A DNA stretch of 64,000 nt from Cylicocyclus nassatus (lineage: Eukaryota; Nematoda; Chromadorea; Rhabditida; Strongylidae): positions 58,325,823-58,389,822 of the forward strand of contig CATQJL010000112.1 of NCBI GenBank assembly GCA_958299035.1, given 5' to 3'. Below are positions 48,301-60,160 of this stretch, one piece after another. The stretch's first letter is position 1; each line of letters begins with the position of its first letter. The notes below the pieces were generated by a model. That model saw nothing but the letters and a program-made list of their open reading frames with translations. It did not search any database and was not told where the DNA came from. The position numbers were made by a program, and so were the translations under genes.

Positions 48301-48650
48301 ATTGACCTGATTGTAAGGGCCCATCAAATCACTGGAGAGGTAGGGTATCCAAATTTGTAACTCATCTCCATGTTTTTTTTTCAGATGATTCGTGGTGGTC
48401 ATAGAATGTTTGCTGGCGGTCGCTTAGTTACAATATTCTCAGCGCCTAATTATCAGAATATGATGAATGACAGCTGTGTACTGCGAATAAAGAAGAACGT
48501 GAGTCAGCAAATCTCAGAATCACTTTACATAAGCAATCGTTTCAGTTCGTGGTGAATTTTCTGATTTTCCGACCTGTTGCACGACGACAGCAGCTAATGT
48601 TACCAAGACGTCAGCCGATGAGAAGTTATCTTATGAGATGTCCGAGTTAA
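45322..48650 (+). CDS. PP1-like Ser/Thr protein phosphatase (PPP family), divergent
   Basis: Nine exons join in phase: 45322-45515, 45562-45678, 46604-46739, 46790-46942, 46998-47120, 47210-47284, 48220-48339, 48385-48498 and 48546-48650, giving 378 residues. All PPP metal and catalytic motifs are present: GDLHGQ (D114, H116), GDYVDRG (D142), RGNHE (N174, H175), HGGLSP (H226), RGISF (R274), RAHQ (H301) and SAPNY. The enzyme should remove phosphate from Ser/Thr using two metal ions. The N-terminal 60 residues are acidic and unlike human PP1; the C-terminal tail is Arg-rich (RPVARRRQQ). After SAPNY the usual CGEF is replaced by QNMM, so the cysteine that microcystin attacks in PP1 is missing. 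Nematodes carry many such PP1-like paralogues, often male-germline expressed; expression here is not shown. The start is the first ATG of exon 1. Most introns are 45-89 bp; introns 2 and 6 are about 930 bp. Confidence 0.9.
47452..47762. mobile_element. piggyBac-like MITE in phosphatase intron 6
   Basis: TTAA at 47448-47451 and 47763-47766 flanks ends reading CACATTGACGACC and its complement. TTAA duplication and short inverted ends fit the piggyBac superfamily. Two hairpins near the right end are exact reverse complements of each other: stem CTTGACACAC/GTGTGTCAAG, loop ATG (47682-47704) or CAT (47727-47749). Its insertion accounts for about a third of the 935-bp intron. Confidence 0.85.
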
Positions 48651-48655
48651 ATAAA
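48650..48655 (+). promoter_or_regulatory. Polyadenylation signal AATAAA overlapping the stop codon
   Basis: AATAAA begins at the final A of the phosphatase TAA. If used, the 3'UTR would be only about 15-25 nt, which is short even for a nematode. Confidence 0.55.
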
Positions 48656-49186
48656 TTTTAAAACTTATTTCACCAACGCATTTGCCAAAGAAATGTCTCA
48701 AGTTCCTCTGAAAATATGTAAATTATATCTGGAAATTCACATAGAAGATTTGGCATCCAAAAAAGTCATGAAGCTTTTGTATCTGACAAACTCGAACGTT
48801 GATCTTTCTGCTTAGTTTGCAGAAGTCATTTTCCGTCAACTTTGAAATTCCGTAAAAAATAATCGGCAAAAAATATAAAAAGCATTACTCGCATGACGGA
48901 GACAAAAAGCCACGGCTAATTTTGCAATAGATTTTCATTCTTTGAAGTAGAAAAAATGAGAGAACCTACTTAACATCTTCAAGCTTGAAGCTTTCTACAA
49001 AATTTTGCTATTATGACCGCAATTTTTGCAACATATCCCATAGTAACAACTATAAAATATTGGCATCATTATTCACATTTATAAATTACGGGGTAACGAT
49101 AGAAGTCTCCTCAGCAGCGGCCCGTAAAAGAATCGGTGTTATAAATTCACAGAGAAAAAAGTTGTGCTGGTCGTCGGTCGATGTCT
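48656..49186. other. Convergent intergenic space
   Basis: About 530 bp separates the phosphatase stop from the lyase stop on the other strand. It should contain the lyase 3'UTR; no exact AATAAA was seen on the minus strand. No coding sequence. Confidence 0.6.
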
Positions 49187-52100
49187 TTAGACCTGATCAG
49201 GAAGGGAGATCTGGATGATTTGATTCGGATGCATCTGGGCGATGTACACGGTTCCTTCGTCATTGATTGCTAGTGAATGCGGGTTTTCGATTCCCTGAAA
49301 GAAAAATTTTGAACCATTATGAAAATAATTCCAAACGATCTACGGCACCTCAACAAAGGTGTTTGCCTTTCCATTTGTCATATCCATTACGAAAAGTTGA
49401 GGAGGGACCTGATCTTCTTCATCTCGACCAGTGACACCGACGAGGTAGTGCTCTGTAACGGGCATTTCTTCAAGCATCTGGGAAATCCAAGAAATTTACT
49501 AACTTTTCTCTCTAATGGCAAATACTCGTCCGATATGTTCAGCACTAGTGATTGGGATTCCAGCTGGGATTGTTCGGTGTCCTTCAGCTAAACCAGCTGA
49601 GAAGCATTGCACTCTTTCATTTTCTCTGAAACGAGAGGGGCTAAAATTTCTCTACTAGTTGCTCTTCGATCCCAATTTTTTTTGCATTAGGGTAAAATTC
49701 CAGCTGGAAAAATGTCCCCCACTTATTTTTATCAGTATATGTAGTTCTTTACAATAACTGCTTTCAAAATGGATTCGCAATATCAAGTGCATCTTTCAGT
49801 TTGAATTTGATACTTATAGACGCTAGCTGAAGACTCTAAGGCTGCATTTGATTTGGATCCTTGTATTGTAAAAAGGTCAAAATATTGTGATTATTGATTC
49901 ACACTATCATTTTTAATGTTTTGTTTATTTTGCAAGAGGAATGGAATATGAAACTTCAATCAAACGTGAATGTGCGCACAGTTCTCGTACCTTTCCATTC
50001 AGAAGTTCTACGCTTTCTATCCTTTCTTTTCTAATTTGTTTACTTTTCCAGTTTGATTCTCTGCATGTTACTCCGACTGATTTATGAATATGCAAAGAAA
50101 TTCAAAAATCCCTCTGTCTTGTTAGAAGTGATGAAGTTGATGATTACTACATAATGCTCACCTGTCTGCTACACAAATGAGGTTCATATCTTCAATGAGC
50201 GCCAGTGAATGAGGGATGAGGAATTCCGACGGTCCGAATTCATCTGTAATGCGTGCGTTTGTTCATATAAAACAATTATGTACATTGAACACTCATGAAG
50301 CGTGTAGCAAAACAAGGATGGGAAAGTAATTACCCTAATTTCCGGGGTATAAGGCGCACCTTGTATAAGGCGCACCCGCCGCAGCGAACAATGGCGCGAA
50401 AACGCTTTCTATATGATTGCTCTCTAAATCTAAAAAGCTGGAATTACAGCTCATAAATCTTGCCTCCAGGTATTTTTTTTTCTTTTCTCAGAATGTATAC
50501 TTTGATATCGTTTTTACAGGTGGAAGGAAAGCGCTCATTGGTGTTTATGGTATTTAGTTGTTTCTTCTTTTGCTTCCATTGATGTTACTGGTGGTGCTCA
50601 TTTGTGCTTTCCTTCATTTCCAATAATGCTACTGGTACTGAAACTGTGCTATCCTTTACAATAATACCAGTGATATTTTAAAGGTTTTTGTCCTATTTTT
50701 GCCATTCTTGAAGAATCAAAGAGAAAGTGGAGATGTTTAAAACAAATCACTACTGAGAGGAAAACAGCAAAGAACGGGAGCAAGAAGCTAGTGGTGGGTG
50801 AAAAAGATTGCTGTTGGCTGCTTTGCGGCGCCGCGCATCGCGAACGTCATCGTAAGTCAGTTCGCGCGCGGTAAAAGCTACTGCGCCTTATACCCCGGAA
50901 ATTAGGGTAGTTGTTTGAGACAAACAAGGAAGAAGAAATTGTTAGGTGTTGCCATGTGAACAAATGTAGCCAATCAGTTGAAATTAGTGAAAACAATGAT
51001 AGAGTTGGTACAAAAATCATTGAACATTCCTTGGAAGGTTTCATAATATAGAAGTCGTTGCCTAGGTATTTACAGCAGGTGAAAATGTAGATATTCACTT
51101 CCAAATATGGCAACTACGCCAAGTGCTAATGCGCGAAGAACACTAGTCTAAAGAAATGATGCTGTCTTCCAAAATCTGACAGACGTATAATTTGAGGACG
51201 TAAAGGGATCAAAAATATATCTGATTTTTGGTGCCTAAAAAAATCTCGTCCGTCACACGCTTCGCACAGAGCTTATGTAGACTAGAGATCAAGAAGGCGT
51301 TTAACCCCTAAAAACGATTTAGGCAAATTTGTTATGCATTGGCTCTCAAGCACGTAAAACCACAATAACTGAATTAGCAAGATTTAAATCAAGCTAATTA
51401 GCTGCTTTCTGGAATCAAATACTAGCATGCTAATTTCGCTGCTGAACTGGTAATTACAAGTGATGGTCCCAAAATATTTCTTCAAAAGATGTGATAAAAT
51501 TTGTTCAAAAACATGGTGTTTACCATTTCTTTCTTCCTTCCCTTTCCCTTTTTTACATCGAAATTTATAAAATGAAATGGAAAGAAAATTTACAAAGCTG
51601 ATGCGAATCTTGATAATGACTTTAAAGAAGCATCCTGCTCATTCACTGAACGAAAAATATTACTTGCTTGTTTTTATAATCTGTGCAGGCAAGATTGAGA
51701 AGATGTGGCTTCTACATTTTCTTTGAAATTGACTCGCAACTACAATCTATTCTAGCTCTTCGGCAAGAGACTCTGTCGAAAATTTGATTTATTTCAATGA
51801 ATCTCAAATTGCAAAAGCCTTCTAAATGTATGTACCTACCTCCAGCAGCTCCAAAGCTCTCCACAAATTTTCCACTAGGATCAAATTTCATGACACGGCT
51901 GTTACAGTACCCATCAGCAACGAAGAAATAACCATTCTTTGCCACGGCAACATCGGTCGGTTTGCAGAAATGCTTCTCATCATCTCCGGGAACAAGTTTT
52001 TCTCCCAAAGTCAGAAGCGGCTTGAATGAAGAGTCCAATTTGTGCACCTAAACTGAACTATTCAAAGATCTGCACAGATAATTTTTAATTAGCGTTGACG

Positions 52101-55100
52101 GTTGACCTTTCGTCTCCGAAAAGTAGCATACCTGATGACTTCCGACGTCTGTCACCCAGTAATTGCCTTTTTCGTCAATGGTTAGTCCGTGAGGCATGTA
52201 GAACATGCCTTTGCCATGCTCTTCAAGAACCTAAAGCCAATGATCAAGTTGTTTAAGATGTGATTTTTGAAGTTTTTGATTTTTTTTGTTGATGAAATAT
52301 CTATGTATATGAAAATTATTTGCTTGAAGTAGGACAAAGTACGCGCGTAGTTTTGATTTTTACAACCTTTACCAGTACGAAAGCTTCGGTTCGTTCTTAT
52401 ATTCTACTAGCCCTATTAATCTGCGTCTGGTTAGGAAAGGTTATTGAAGTATAGATTAAAATGGAATGAAGAATACCTCGAGGAAATAACTGCTCTTAGT
52501 GATGACTACTCCACAGATAGGCTACAAAATATATTTTTTACAAAACAATCAGGGTACATATATAACACTGGGACGAATATATGTTTTCTACACAACTCCC
52601 CGTTCTCCCCTCTATAACAAACCTTAGGGCATTGAAAGGGATCAGACTCCAGTTAGGGAATAAACCAGACTGGTATGACTTGAGCATCTACGCCCTAAGT
52701 TCAGTTTTGTGAAATCCCCTCCCTCCCTACTCCAAAAAGGAGTTATGCTGTCTGTTTTCATTCCCCAGTACAAGCTTTTATTGATTTTACAAGGCGCTCT
52801 CACATCATTTTAGTGTGCAATTACCTTTCCATTACTGGTGTCGATAATGGCAATAGTGGCATTCTTGATTGGTCCGAGTTTTTTGTTGATTTTCTCCTTC
52901 TCATCAAATGAGCTGAAATGAAACTATGAAACATGTGCATGTTGCTTGTTTATACCCTCTCTCCCCTCCCAAGCTCATAAAAAATGAGAGCTCGCAATTG
53001 CTCGGCTAATCAATGTCTAGGCGAGAGCCGAATGGAACTCAGGACTCATTGCCGTCAGAATACACATGAGACAAATCTCACAGTTGTTTACATGCGTGCG
53101 AGTAGAACCAGGAAGCAAACAACAAACTCAATTTGGAGTCAGAGCTCGAGCGTCGCAGGATTCGAAGAAAACTGAGTTAGGGAGAGAAGTTAGAGGCTTA
53201 CTTAGCGTCCCATTCACGCTCGGCTCGATGGAAAGCGACCAGGCGACCTCGACCATCGATGGCTAGTCCTCCAATCTCACCGAGTTGTTTCGATACGGGA
53301 AGAATGTAGGCCTGCAAGGGTTTACTGTAGTCATATAAATAATGTGACTACCGTACAACGAAATTGTCTGAAAGCTTTGGCTTATAGAAGAACGATAAGA
53401 GATATTCAACAAGCACTTTATTTTAAAATTCTTAAACTTTTCTGAAATTTTGACAGTCTGTGTTGAAATGCAGAGGTTTTTTGCTGCCATTATGAGTTAG
53501 GTTGTGTACACTCACTTTGAAAATTTCAGTTAACCGGATGACTACAAAGCCATAATTTTTTTCCTGTAGTATATTTGAGTCATATTTTCTTGTATGTAGT
53601 ATTAATATCATATTTTAAAAATTACGTTCGAGGAAGAAAAGATTTGCAAGGAGCTTATTGTTTTCTTATAAAGTGACTTAAACAATTCTGAGATTATCCA
53701 AAGGGAAAACTTTGGCCGGTATTATAGCAATCAAAAATATTAGCAAAGCAATTTCGCTTTGTGAGGCTTTGTTAAAACGCTAATTTATCACGATATTTCA
53801 TACATGAACACTTAGGGCCAACTGTTAGCATGGGATAAAAAGTGTTGTGCTCATTCATAAAATAGAAAATACAGCCATTTGAAAACCTCATAAAAGAGTT
53901 TTTTATTCTTAAAACTTCTTTGCACACTTAGACAGATTTTATCGAGTTTGAAGCTGTGACCCAAGAAAGTTTTACTATCTAGCTAGGTGAAATCCGGAGA
54001 AGATACAAAAATCTATTTCTCATGGCGAAGAGATGAATTCCCGGGATTACGTAGTGTACAACTCAGACTGATGAGAAAAAAGAAAAATGTTGTGTCCAAA
54101 CTCATCTAGTATGAGATTTGTAAAGCGCTTTTGAACTTGTAATGATTCATAGCTCTAATCGTAATCTTAGGTTTGTGCATAGGTGTGAGAATGGTTTCAC
54201 ATCCTTTACGTTATTAGCTAGGTAAAAGATTGAAGTTACCTAAAAGAAAGTGTGCACGATATCTCCAAACACCTGTATCCACCTGGATCCAGCGATAGCT
54301 AATATCTGTGAAACTACTTTGAATGACCGAATAGAAGTCAATAAATCGTAAAGGGCCTAAAACGAATAAGCACCATATAAAAACCTTTAGTTTCCGAGAC
54401 TCGAATTGTGATTTTTATTTGCAAATTTTTGCAGATTCAAGCTCACAAAATACTTTGTAGTCAAGGGAATTTTCAAAGAAGCCATTTTCATGACAATGAT
54501 AGATTGCTTTGCCATTGAAGTTCTAAAATTGTGCCAAAAATGGCAACGAGTTTGAGATCAGACTAGCAGAAAAGAGTTATGCACCGCTACCCTGGTACTA
54601 AGAGGGGATTTTGACAATCTCTGCTAGCTTTTACCTTCAGGGAGTCTCAATTAGCAAGCAATTTTCGCGCTCTCAAGTTGAAGAGCACCATTTATTTTTA
54701 GGTGCAGATTTCATCAACCTTTTAAAAGAAATTGGCGATTATCCCCAGGTGAATCTATTAGATTACAGGTGTAAATTCTACACAGCTTTCGAAAGTCCTT
54801 TTTCGTAAACACTTTTGGTAGTGACAAGAGGTATTTCCTTTCACTACAGTTTCTTAATGTCACTTCCTCATTTCGAAAGTGCATAAGCTCTTCGACAACA
54901 GAAAGGTCATACATAGTTCATACTTCACCACCAATACGACTCCTTTTCCGTCTCTTTACGGGCTGGCTTCCGCTTCTAAATATGGCCCAACCTCATTACA
55001 CGTCAAGCGGAGAGCTCTTTGCAGTGATCTTTAGTAGGAGGTAACGTGATAGCATGTAATTGAGTCATTCTGTTGGGGGGAATCAGACCAAAGAGTATCT

Positions 55101-55521
55101 GGTGAATGAGCAATCAGTTCAGCTAATCGTTTTTGAGACGAGTTGCCATGGAGGATGGGTTTAGAAGAGGACGAATCAGCAACATCTGATCTTAAAATCG
55201 GATTATTCGATGTGGAGAAGTGCGCGCAGAAATTGTTTCAGTATGAAAAGAGCAGGCAAAGAGCAAAGAAAAAGAAAAGAATGTACATATTTTTTGGATG
55301 CCAGGTTTCAAAAAAGTTGTCTCATCTGAATTTAAAGAACTGCTTACCTCGCTCTGCTCCTTTTCCACTTCTTCTTCCGGTTCTACCATTCCATTGTCCT
55401 CAAATGGAGATGCCACTTCGCTAGGCAGGTCATACATCCGTGGGCCATCATCTTGGGGTAGTTTTGGGGCTGCTGAGGTTAGGGCTAATAAACCCAAGGA
55501 GAGCAACAGGCCACACAGCAT
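49187..55521 (-). CDS. pgal-1: Peptidyl-alpha-hydroxyglycine alpha-amidating lyase (PAL), secreted
   Basis: Nine exons read on the minus strand, in phase: 55348-55521, 53202-53311, 52825-52912, 52132-52230, 51840-52047, 50162-50243, 49526-49625, 49349-49477 and 49187-49294, giving 365 residues. PAL cleaves peptidyl-alpha-hydroxyglycine to amidated peptide and glyoxylate, the last step of neuropeptide amidation in secretory vesicles. A signal peptide (MLCGLLLSLGLLALTSA) and a short acidic stretch precede the PAL beta-propeller. Zinc ligands are seen in MPHGLTID (H138), IPHSLAL (H238) and NPHSLAIN (H336). The active-site set is R87 (AFHRAEREW), Y204 (DGYCNSR) and R254 (VADRENERVQC). Cysteine pairs C185/C205 and C250/C261 match the known disulfides. 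The Met two residues before the third His in rat PAL is Asn here. No monooxygenase domain is present, as in C. elegans pgal-1. The start is the first in-frame ATG; upstream frame lacks one. Confidence 0.92.
50331..50909. mobile_element. Inverted-repeat element in a pgal-1 intron
   Basis: The ends are about 28 bp and nearly perfect: TACCCTAATTTCCGGGGTAT then AAGGCGCA, inverted at 50882-50909. The phrase TATAAGGCGCACC is repeated just inside the left end. The interior has no transposase frame. It lies in the 1.6-kb intron 50244-51839. No clear target duplication beyond possibly TA, so the superfamily is left open. Confidence 0.8.
53312..55347 (-). other. First intron of pgal-1 (2.0 kb)
   Basis: It separates the signal-peptide exon from the catalytic domain. 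Only short frames are seen and no repeat termini were recognised. It is a plausible place for regulatory sequence, but nothing specific is visible. Confidence 0.6.
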
Positions 55522-56510
55522 GTAGCTAGAAGTGAGGACCGAATCGATCGTTGAGAAGCCCCGAGGCGGCGCCCATTCGTTCGTCTCACGACGCACGTCA
55601 TCGGCTGTGACGACGTAGTGTCGTTAGGCGGTTTATCCCGCGGATAAATACTCGCGCTTTTTCAACAAGGAAGTAAGATTGAAAGCTTTCCGCTAATGAT
55701 AAATAAGTAATAAATACTCAGTAAAGTTGATAGCGTGCGAAGTAGACAGCTACTGCATTATGTGAATGAAAGTAGCCTAGTCTAAAACTATGACGTATCT
55801 TTCCTTACGAATCATGAGTTCTAAAGTTTTTGAAAAGAGGCCCAAATAGAGTTTAAGTCGTACTTTTTGTTTACATTCTTATTGTGATAATTTCCTCATA
55901 ATAATATTAATAAGGTTTCTTGAATAATTTAGAAGAATTACCACACTTCGTTCCGTTCCTAACCTTAGACAAAATGAATACAGACATTCTCCGGATCTCT
56001 TCAGCAAAGAAGAAGGTCAGTAAACGTGACTATCTTGCGTGATCAGCAATGATTATAAATTCTAGAATAAAACGTATCTAGTTAGAAATCATGTTTTCAT
56101 GCTAATTTATCTAATTCCCGAAATAGAATAGAATGAGTATATCTTTGTATCAACTCATAAGGAGTCAAATCGGTTCTTTAAATCACAGAGACGCGGCACC
56201 AACGCACTTTTCAAAGCCCAAAGCTATAAGGGCTTATGTCACTGAAAATTTGGGAAACAGTTCATATTTTTGGGAATTTGTAGTCGTTGTCCCTCCAACA
56301 ACCGATTTTTTTCGCTCTCCCTTCTCTTCTCCCTCTTTCGCCCTCAGCCTCCCCCCCCCCCCTCCACCCTTTGATTGTTCTCACCCACGTAGGCCAAGCA
56401 GCAGCTTATTCTATAAGTCATGCGCCAAAACTCCTGAATCATCAGGTTAGAAGCTAAGTTTTGCAGCTACTTCGATAACTTTCTTCTTTCTCATCATGGC
56501 GCCCTCAAGT
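55522..56510. other. 5' flank of pgal-1 and intergenic sequence
   Basis: The pgal-1 promoter should lie here; no TATA-type box is convincing. A C10 run and pyrimidine-rich stretch are at 56320-56375. The 105-codon frame at 56133-56450 spans that stretch and is probably chance. Confidence 0.5.
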
Positions 56511-56514
56511 TTTG

Positions 56515-57262
56515 CCATTATGTGGGCTATGAAGTAAGCTACAAAAGCAGCTGCTCTCCTGCCAAATTCGACGTCGGGAGGTTACGGTAGCTGTATCAAG
56601 GGGAATAATTATAAAATCTTGCAGATTTGGCTGGAACTAGGCATAAGGGAGTTATTCAACATGCCGATCACGAAAACGATACTGAAATTGCATGGCGAGG
56701 GCTTCTTTGTAAGATTGCTGTAATTTAGGGCACATTCTAATTTAAGGTCTCATTCTTAACGTGGAAGGCGTTGTTTCAACAAATGAATATGACATTTGTG
56801 TTCATCAGGTCAATAACCCCAATATGCGAAATGTCGAAGTGTGATTTTATTTAACTCAATAAAAAAGGAGTGAATTTTAAAGATAACTTGAGATTTGACG
56901 CCCTCACAAGTTGAACAAGCCGCAACACACGAGACTGCTGGAGACAACCGTTAATGACCAAGGGTTCGAAATCTCAAAACTCGCCAACAATAATTAACAC
57001 ACAATTTCGGATCATTTTTGCATGGCCTAGGATGCCAATGACCTTATTTTGACTTAAACCCCAAAAATTTTCGGAATTCGTTAGTTTTCGAGAAGTGCCT
57101 TTAATTTCTCTATTCCGTTTACAAAATTCACATAATCTGTACACAGTTGTGGAACGTATTGCGTTCTATATATGGCCAAAGTTCGAGTGCGCAGAATTCA
57201 AAGAGAGTGAAGTTATGAGGAGAGTTGCAAAACTTAGTTTCCAACCTAATATTAGTTTTGAA
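56515..57262. mobile_element. Diverged M3-family repeat
   Basis: It is collinear with 25745-26500: shared phrases include GTAAGCTACAAAAGCAGCT, AACACGAAAACGAT-type sequence, GTTCGAGTGCGC and GAGAGTGAAGTTATGAG. No terminus is clear. Non-coding. Confidence 0.7.
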
Positions 57263-57812
57263 AAATTCGCTTTGCGTTAGACACATTATATAAATAATGT
57301 AAGTCAACAATGAACGCTGCATTTTATTGCACTGATTGGCACGAAATTCTATGGCACATTTTTTGAAAGTTACAGCTCATACACAATCTATTAGCTTGGA
57401 TAATTTCTGTTACACTTTATTGTAAAATTCTGGAAATTCCAGAAGTGGGCCATGGCAGGGGCGTACACGTACACAACAGTATGATTGATACCGCAAATGC
57501 ATAAATAGCTATCATCTATTCTATTCTATGACTAGGAGACGCGAAACCGTATTCGGACATTGTCGTAACAAGTTTGAATTTGTGCCCTCTGTTTCCAAAG
57601 AGTGAATAAACCTGGACGAGATGAACGACAAGTATAAGCCTGCTAAGTACATGTTTAGGCTTATTTAGACAATGTGTGCAATGCGGTCTAGCGTCTAGTC
57701 GTAGGATGAATGATGCCATTTACGACAACTTTATAGGCACACTCAAAATTGTCATTTTTAAATTTTATTTCTTTGCGTTTGATTGTGTTTTTTTCTCTCC
57801 CATGGTTTTTTA
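57263..57812. other. Intergenic, nothing recognised
   Basis: Only a 67-codon minus frame (57516-57719) without motif. Confidence 0.5.
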
Positions 57813-58121
57813 GAACATTTTTGTTCTGAGAAGTTGGGTTCAGACGGTGTACATGTCATTCCGAAGGCTCCAGGGGGCAGGGCCGCACCAGCGCAGACTT
57901 TACCGACTGGTGCGCAAACTATTATCTATATATTTACTCTTGGGAAAACCACGGCTTCAGCTATAGCGGTTAATGAGTTTGATTTTACGAAAGCCTTTAT
58001 TTCTAGCGGTGGACCTGATGTGCATTTGTCTGTTAGATGTTACGAACCCCTCTTGGAGTTCGTTGAGTTGGACGCTCTAACTTTCACTTTTTATTGCACA
58101 CATGTGCAAAAAAAAAAATAA
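57813..58121 (+). CDS. Possible orphan exon, about 100 codons, unknown function
   Basis: A TTTTTTAG acceptor-like site precedes an open frame containing GSDGVHVIPKAPGGRAAP, TIIYIFTLGKTTASAIAVN, FISSGGPDVHLSVRCYEP and LDALTFTFYCTHV. It ends at a TAA inside a poly-A run with AATAAA. Composition looks protein-like (alternating hydrophobic strands, Gly/Pro turns), but there is no partner exon upstream and no recognised family. It could be a terminal exon, a processed fragment (the A-run supports this) or chance. Confidence 0.3.
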   Translation, partial: EHFCSEKLGSDGVHVIPKAPGGRAAPAQTLPTGAQTIIYIFTLGKTTASAIAVNEFDFTKAFISSGGPDVHLSVRCYEPLLEFVELDALTFTFYCTHVQKKK

Positions 58122-58749
58122 ATATTTTTGCATAGCCTCTTTTATGGCAGCACTTTGGCGCCGCTAGAACGCCAAAAACAAGGGGTGAAAAACAAATAAA
58201 AAAATTAAAAAATTGTCGAAAATTTTTGTTTTTGTGTGCATCGTTTAGGATGATACGGAGAGACTGGAAATAGTGATAATTTTGTAAAAGTTTTCTTCAT
58301 ATTAACATGCGAATGTGCGCTGACCGGGCCTAACATGTAGCTCATGTGATCGTGTGCGGACATGATTGTGCTATCCCCCCATTGTAAGTGGTATCACCAG
58401 AGTTGAGCAAAAGATCAGGCACAAGTCGTTCGGAAACGAGCCCTCACCCTTCCAGGAAGACCCCAAACGACCTCCTCTTAATCCTCTCCACCTCCGGAAC
58501 CTCACAGTGTGACACTCTGAAGAAGACGAGTCTGTCCTGCAGAGTTTTTGAATTTTAGGAGACTGTATGATCGCCTTTCTGTGATTGCACACTACAAGTA
58601 CACGCAATTTAACGGCTAATTTAGATGTGAATCGCCCTATTGAGCGAGCCAGAACTACCCCAAGAGTGGAGTGTTTTGCTCCAAATTTTCACTGAGGCAA
58701 GAAGAGGCTATGAGCTCAATACTCATACCAGGAATAGACTGATTTCTAA
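58122..58749. other. Intergenic, nothing firm
   Basis: A 78-codon minus frame (58371-58607) has no supporting context. Confidence 0.5.
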
Positions 58750-59545
58750 ATTTTAAAGACATGTTAAGTGGGTTAGGCGCAAGGCTACAAAAACTCAGGC
58801 GGCCTGACCTTTTAGCGGGTTGCGCCCGACCCCATTAAGTTTATCTCCAAAGACGCTTTTTCATCCAAGTTCTATGTAATTCGCTAGCACAAACCTCGAA
58901 CATTCTAGTAGGTGTTTGAGCGACTTGTTTCGGCTTTGCGGTAATCCGCGGAGTTGATGCGCGCAAGGTGAAAAACGCGATGTTTGGAAAATTGGCAGTA
59001 CTTCCTAATGCACTATTTAAAAGCGATATGAATTCTAATTTCTAGTATAGACTGATAGGGAACATTACTTTGTTATAAATATAAAAAAAGCTGACTTCTT
59101 TCACTTTTGAAACCAAGTTAATCATGTTTGAATTTCAAGCTTTTTAGAAGATAGAAAATGCTAGCAAATGTAATAGGTAATGGTCTCTAGTGCTAGTAGA
59201 GGTGAGTTGATATGCTAATTACGGAAACTATACATTCACACAGCAAGCTTCTTTGGTGACCTTAGTAGTGTAGTGCCAGATAAGGGATGGAGAATTGCAA
59301 TTTGGCTGAAACTTCGAAAGAGTCAATCAATATAGTGGTCACGACAGTCCTTCCTTCATTTCTACTGGAGTTGTGATATGCATCGGTCTAAAGCTTTTCT
59401 TTTTCACCTTACTCGATCGTAGTATTTCCTTAATGTTGAGAGAATTCGATTCTTGATTACGACCCCCCCCCCCCTAGTCCTACCACCAATACGACCCCTC
59501 AGCTCGGGCGCGCCTGACCTCACGCTCAACCCTGGGTATCACCCT
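58750..59545. mobile_element. Diverged family Y copy
   Basis: It shares TTTGAAACCAAGTTAATCAT-type sequence and TGATATGCTAATTA with the Y arm, and ends with a C12 run, ACCACCAATACGACCCCTC, and CTCACGCTCAACCCTGGG, an inverted Y terminus. The left limit is uncertain. Confidence 0.55.
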
Positions 59546-60160
59546 TGCGTTAAGCTTTTTTTAGGTGAGAAGAGATTGTGTCTGTGCTAATTCGATATCT
59601 CCTGCAGATTTTTATCTACAAGCAGTCTTCCCACGTTCATTAGCGTGCCAACTTTGCGCAGGATAACTCACTTCGGAATGGTCCACCTGAGAATAGCTTG
59701 TTTGAACTTAGCGTTTGAAGCTGGTTTAGAATATATATGTCACTTGCCAAAAGGCCGAGCTAAGTTAGGTAGTTTTCCTCATTAGATTTTTAAGAAATAA
59801 AACGAAAGAACAGAATTGTACCAGAATTTACCCGCCAACTATAATGTAAACAATTTGAATGGATTTTGATTTTATGTGGAAGGGAGCCAATTGCTTTGTA
59901 AAGGTTTGAGGATTTTCTCCTAGGGATAAACCTTCTAGGCACCTATCCTTTCCGAGAAAAGTGCAGCAAGAATTTTGTGTAGAATTTGCGAAATGTGCAG
60001 CATTCGGCATTTATGGCGTAAGTCTCGAGCATAATATGATGAAGCCGCTTCAAAAATATTTGACTGAATGGATTCTTCATATGAATAATAAATTTCAGTA
60101 ATGTTCGAAGAGCGACGAGGCTATAATATTGCTTAGGAAAAAATCAATCGCTTTCCGATC
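59546..60160. other. Intergenic, nothing recognised
   Basis: Only short AT-rich frames are present. Confidence 0.5.
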
